Shown one piece after another: positions 61,069 through 64,000 of a DNA stretch of 64,000 nucleotides; position 1 is the first letter of the stretch; every line of letters begins with the position of its first letter. Position numbers and translations under genes: made by a program. The notes under the pieces were generated by a model that was not told the origin of the DNA, did no database searches, and saw only the letters and a program-made list of their open reading frames with translations. The stretch lies in assembly GCA_017616895.1 (NCBI GenBank), contig JAFZXE010000026.1, forward strand, positions 98,516 to 162,515. Direction: 5' to 3'. The DNA comes from Bacteroidales bacterium (GTDB lineage Bacteria; Bacteroidota; Bacteroidia; Bacteroidales; P3).

Positions 61069-61112
61069 TTCGGCGAGCCTTCGGTGATCCTTCGGTGATC
61101 CTTCGGTGAAAT
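61069..61112. repeat. 11-bp tandem repeats (4 units, TTCGGTGATCC)
   Basis: Units at 61069-61079, 61080-61090, 61091-61101 and 61102-61112; the second and third are identical. Confidence 0.9.
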
Positions 61113-61367
61113 CCCCGTAACACACTAAAAATCAGCAATTTGCTATATTTAATTCAATTGGTTGATAATCAGTAGAATAACCAATAAAATACCACATCCA
61201 AAACTTCAACTATTGACTCAAAAGAGGTATGTGAGTTGAGAGGGCGTTTATAGGGTTGGTTCTGTCATCTGTTACCTTTGTCTCTATTTCTGTTATCTTT
61301 GTTTCTATTTTTGTTGGAAGCGCCAGATTTGAAATCTGGCTCAACGGGAATTTTCCCTTCTGTTTTT

Positions 61368-61565
61368 TTAAATGATTATTGCAACAATGATCAAGATTAT
61401 AATGACTAAGCATTGCGCCAAAATCGTATTCTCAAAGTCTCCCAAATATGGGATATTGGCAAACCACCCATTTTCACAATGCAACTCATCCATAAATTTC
61501 GTCTTACACCCGCGAAATAACCATCTTATCAGTGCCCCTATGACACCTCCAGCACCGTATCCCAT
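61368..61565 (-). CDS. small membrane protein, possible immunity partner of Rhs module 1
   Basis: The 65-residue frame starts 1 bp after the stop of the Rhs toxin frame. It has a glycine-rich start (MGYGAGGVIGALIRWLFRG), a short polar middle with two cysteines, and a C-terminal hydrophobic segment (CLVIIILIIVAIII) that should span the membrane. Position directly after a polymorphic toxin tip is where immunity genes sit. I recognise no family, and a spurious frame cannot be excluded. Confidence 0.45.
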   Translation of the reverse strand: MGYGAGGVIGALIRWLFRGCKTKFMDELHCENGWFANIPYLGDFENTILAQCLVIIILIIVAIII

Positions 61566-61566
61566 A

Positions 61567-62562
61567 TTATTCTTCTTTTTTTAGTGAGGCAGCCCCATTA
61601 ACACCTGTCCCGAAATCCTCAAATGTAGGAATGGCTCTGTTTAATTCCTTGTTTTTTTGGTATAATTGTCCCATCTGTTTTTTTGTTTTCCCCTTATAAT
61701 TACCCATTTTATGCACGTAATCATTATACTTATCCAATCCTGTTTTACCAATGGTTTTTATGGTTCCCATTCCTTTTTTCAACAAGACACCCAATTTAGA
61801 CGAAGCGACCCCTGCAAATGCTTCTTCCAAGTCGTTGGAGTTTGCTTCTGACCCCGCCAAAGAATAACCAGTTAGCAGTTCTATCGGTTCATTGAATAAA
61901 GAATAACCAATGTTGGCTGCGGCTTTAATCACGATATCTTCAACATTTGTCGCTGGTTCATCCATCCATGCCTCCGCATTTGTGAAAACATCCGTCGTGG
62001 CTTTTATTTGTGCTTCGCTTGTGTATCCTTTAGGGCGAAACATCTTAGCCTGTACCACAGGATCTCCGCTTGCATCAACGCCGCCGTTCCGTGATTGGAC
62101 AGAGGCAAATATGCAACCCGAATGACTTTCCCATACATCAAGGTTGCCCCCATGTCTTATTTTATAAGCAACGGCACTATAAACATGCCTTGATGTCATC
62201 ACCCGCATAAAATATGGCATACGAGGAAATTGTCCGTCTGGATCCACAATCTTCATAGGATTCCAAGCACAATAGTTGTACGGACTCAGACTTGGGTACT
62301 TGTCTGACATCGGGTCCACACTCAGCCAAAGACTCAAATCAGAATTATAATACCTCGCTCCGAAGTAGTAATAGCCTGTTTCTGAGTCCTTCTCCTTGCC
62401 CGAGGAGTCTGGGTGAAAAATGGGGGTGATTATAAGCCTATTTTGGCTCGAAAAAAAGGTGTTTATATATGTGTGTTGGGGAGACATTTTAGAAAGTCGG
62501 TACTGCCGGTTACTGCCATTGCTCTTGTTGTGAAGAGTTAGACTGCTTATTCGGAATAACAA
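61567..62562 (-). CDS. orphan Rhs C-terminal toxin module 1
   Basis: The 331-residue frame (TTG start, approximate) contains the Rhs-associated core at about 54-110 (GKEKDSETGYYYFGARYY, LSLWLSVDPMSDKYPSLSPY, NPMKIVDPDG). After it comes a variable tip of about 220 residues that I cannot assign. It lacks the YD-repeat body and any secretion signal, so it is an orphan rhs tip that could recombine into the complete gene to the right through the shared core. Its nearest partner downstream is a 65-residue membrane protein. Confidence 0.75.
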   Translation of the reverse strand: MLFRISSLTLHNKSNGSNRQYRLSKMSPQHTYINTFFSSQNRLIITPIFHPDSSGKEKDSETGYYYFGARYYNSDLSLWLSVDPMSDKYPSLSPYNYCAWNPMKIVDPDGQFPRMPYFMRVMTSRHVYSAVAYKIRHGGNLDVWESHSGCIFASVQSRNGGVDASGDPVVQAKMFRPKGYTSEAQIKATTDVFTNAEAWMDEPATNVEDIVIKAAANIGYSLFNEPIELLTGYSLAGSEANSNDLEEAFAGVASSKLGVLLKKGMGTIKTIGKTGLDKYNDYVHKMGNYKGKTKKQMGQLYQKNKELNRAIPTFEDFGTGVNGAASLKKEE

Positions 62563-62590
62563 GGGAATTTAAGAACGCCATGCATGAGCA

Positions 62591-63064
62591 TTACCAATAT
62601 TTTAGATTTAAGACACCTACAATATTTTCTGCATACGTATATCCGTATCCTCTTCTCAATACACATATAATGTCACTACACACATACCATAGCCCGTACG
62701 ATATCAAAATATAAAGTGAACAGTATATTCCGTATCGTACTTTTTTACCGGTTGAAGACTGATTAATCTCATTATATATTCTGTCACGCCGGTTATCGTG
62801 CCTAAAATAGAAATATGAAAGAGCAATCATCGCAAAGCCTAAAATGCACATTAGATTATTCACAACATTATTTGCGATAAAGTCTTGCGCAAACATTATG
62901 CGAACCACGTCAATCAACACAAATATATTGACCGCAATAGTAAATCCAACAATAATATATGCTGAGATGTAATTGTCCCCATTCTTAAAAACATTGCATT
63001 TCTTTTCAAGATTGGAGGGAAAGTAAAAAAGAAACTTGTAAATCATATTAGTAAAGTTTACCAT
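62591..63064 (-). CDS. four-helix membrane protein, possible immunity partner of Rhs module 2
   Basis: Starting at the ATG at 63064, which overlaps the Rhs stop by 7 bp, the 157-residue protein has about four membrane segments (AYIIVGFTIAVNIFVLIDVV, NNLMCILGFAMIALSYFYF, YGIYCSLYILISYGLWYV). The overlap indicates co-translation with the Rhs tip. A membrane immunity protein would fit a toxin that attacks the inner membrane. No family is recognised. The longer frame reaching 63118 lies inside the Rhs gene and is less likely. Confidence 0.6.
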   Translation of the reverse strand: MVNFTNMIYKFLFYFPSNLEKKCNVFKNGDNYISAYIIVGFTIAVNIFVLIDVVRIMFAQDFIANNVVNNLMCILGFAMIALSYFYFRHDNRRDRIYNEINQSSTGKKVRYGIYCSLYILISYGLWYVCSDIICVLRRGYGYTYAENIVGVLNLKYW

Positions 63065-64000
63065 GAACTTGGACCATGTTTTTTCCCCAACTCGTAGAAT
63101 ATTGGAACGTGCCAACAATACGGCAGAAAACTAACGCCATTCACAATGTGATTGGTCACTCTTTCACTTGTAGATATTTCACCATTCCTTGCTTGTTTTT
63201 CAGTTTCCCATGCGGACCATGCAGCCATACCGTGTCCTAGCCACCTAAGTCCTGATGCTGCCTTGCCATATTTGGCAGAAAGTTCTATTTGAGACTTATA
63301 TTTACCATTCAGCCCTCCATTTTTTCCTCGGCGTATAGATTTTATCGAGCCATCCTTACCCATGTATGTGCCATTTTTGTAATCAAAAATGGCTTTAGAC
63401 ATATTGTTACACCCCAGACTCGCCCCTCCAACAATAGTTCCTGCAACCGTCTCTAGGGGAACATCATTTGATTGTGATTTATTATCCGATGAGTTCAGAC
63501 AGGCTTCAGGTTGTACATTGTCAATAAACATATAGTCTTTATACTGTTCTAGTAAATCCGTTCTGGACTCCTCCCGTCGCCAGTCGCCATCACCTTCGAC
63601 AAATTGCACTCTATCATCTCCATCCAATCTAACTCTCGTAATGGTTTTGTTTAGTTTGTCTACAATCCATCCATCATCATTGTCGATGGTTTCCATTCCA
63701 TCCGGGTCCACCAGCTTCATCGGGTTCCATGCACAATAGTTGTAAGGACTCAACGAAGGATACTTGTCGCTCATCGGGTCAACACTCAGCCAAAGACTGA
63801 GGTCAGGATTGTAGTACCTTGCCCCGAAGTAGTAATAGCCTGTTTCTGAGTCTTTCTCTTTGCCCGAGAAAGTGTAGCGCTCATTGTATATCCCTGTTCG
63901 CTGATTGAGGCGCGTCTCGCCGTATGGTAGGTATTGCAAATGTTGGATGGGGTGACCGTAACGGTTTGTTACCCATGAAGCACCGCCAAGATGGTCGGGA
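63058..64000 (-). CDS. Rhs-repeat protein, C-terminal part (partial, runs off right edge)
   Basis: The frame is open to the window edge; reading from the edge gives DHLGGASWVTNRYGHPIQHL, a YD-repeat end. The Rhs core follows (YLPYGETRLNQRTG, SGKEKDSETGYYYFGARYY, DPMSDKYPSLSPYNYCAW, NPMKLVDPDG). The tip of about 210 residues contains a glycine/alanine-rich stretch (ETVAGTIVGGASLGC, then KYGKAASGLRWLGHGMAAW) that may insert in membranes; this is inference. Rhs proteins are contact-dependent or T6SS/T9SS-delivered toxins. The immunity candidate overlaps the stop by 7 bp. Confidence 0.88.
   Translation of the reverse strand, partial: PDHLGGASWVTNRYGHPIQHLQYLPYGETRLNQRTGIYNERYTFSGKEKDSETGYYYFGARYYNPDLSLWLSVDPMSDKYPSLSPYNYCAWNPMKLVDPDGMETIDNDDGWIVDKLNKTITRVRLDGDDRVQFVEGDGDWRREESRTDLLEQYKDYMFIDNVQPEACLNSSDNKSQSNDVPLETVAGTIVGGASLGCNNMSKAIFDYKNGTYMGKDGSIKSIRRGKNGGLNGKYKSQIELSAKYGKAASGLRWLGHGMAAWSAWETEKQARNGEISTSERVTNHIVNGVSFLPYCWHVPIFYELGKKHGPSSW

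Larger units (their letters stand above)
60854..61367. other. 514-bp intergenic region
   Basis: It contains two blocks of 7-bp units (60973-61000 and 61031-61058), an 11-bp array (61069-61112), a 21-bp duplication (61268-61309) and a 19-bp palindrome GCCAGATTTGAAATCTGGC (61322-61340). The palindrome could end the minus-strand Rhs transcript. No gene is supported here. Confidence 0.75.

Noticed and set aside
61273-61301. Promoter-like TACCTTTG and TATCTTTG on the + strand
   Set aside because: They arise from the 21-bp duplication and no + strand gene follows.
61210-61413. 67-codon minus frame after the Rhs modules
   Set aside because: It is largely made of the 21-bp duplication and the palindrome at 61322-61340 and overlaps the 65-codon frame.

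Overview
The window reads as the chromosome of a member of the Bacteroidales (phylum Bacteroidota). The evidence is Bacteroidetes-type promoters (TAnnTTTG about 7 bp upstream of transcription, twice with an exact TTTG box 20 bp further up), several exported proteins with type IX secretion (T9SS) sorting domains, gldH, DUF4290 and DUF4271 proteins, a thiamine TonB receptor/PnuT/pyrophosphokinase operon behind a TPP riboswitch, and Rhs proteins with the core KEKDSETGYYYFGARYY. A perfect parS palindrome at 6515-6530 marks this as chromosome. The species is not identifiable from the sequence alone.

Layout. 1-3.3 kb: an ECF sigma factor running off the left edge (minus strand), a DUF6266-like protein and a secreted P-domain protein. 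3.5-8.7 kb: nadA, a secreted T9SS type B protein, parS, a pseudouridine synthase, a TIGR04076-like protein and an outer-membrane protein. 8.9-17.4 kb: DUF4290-murA, purB, an ABC exporter, another T9SS protein, nadK and an arginase-fold protein with degenerate metal ligands. 17.4-21.0 kb: the thiamine uptake operon. 21.0-30.1 kb: a candidate small RNA, an M23/LysM peptidase, trmD, pyrH, frr, DUF4271, hemD, rnpA, yidD, tRNA-Ser, a PatB/MalY aminotransferase and a leucine-rich-repeat lipoprotein. 30.1-37.4 kb: a secreted subtilase carrying a dockerin module next to a protein with three cohesin-like modules. 37.8-38.6 kb: an MNT/HEPN toxin-antitoxin pair bounded by near-identical terminator-like repeats. 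38.8-44.9 kb: a 5'-nucleotidase lipoprotein, a membrane protein plus porin, and gpsA with an acyltransferase. 44.9-51.2 kb (all minus): a PNGase F-like glycan amidase split over a 7-bp tandem repeat, a flippase, a VWA-like membrane protein and an ATP-grasp protein. 51.3-60.9 kb: a 36-codon gene with a consensus promoter, holB, a PSP1 protein, gldH, PBP1A, rlmN, an exported nitroreductase, a HAD hydrolase, an acetyltransferase remnant and a Rieske-like lipoprotein. 61.4-64 kb (minus): two Rhs C-terminal toxin modules, each followed by a small membrane protein that may be its immunity partner.

How the parts work together. Housekeeping genes (wall synthesis, nucleotides, NAD, translation, lipid synthesis) alternate with cell-surface genes: T9SS cargo, a possible cohesin/dockerin surface complex, a host-glycan amidase, thiamine acquisition and contact-dependent toxins. 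Such a mix suits a host-associated anaerobe.

The most unusual theme is in the non-coding DNA. Nearly every larger intergenic gap holds a short tandem array with a strict unit length of 7, 8, 9, 11, 15 or 21 bp. The 11-bp class recurs at five loci with a different sequence at most of them, so the period is kept while the sequence is not. One 7-bp array lies inside the PNGase gene and puts it out of frame, which suggests phase variation. By eye the + strand is G-rich from 1 to 17 kb, C-rich from about 17.4 to 34 kb and G-rich again from about 45 kb whatever the gene direction, as if a segment has been inverted.
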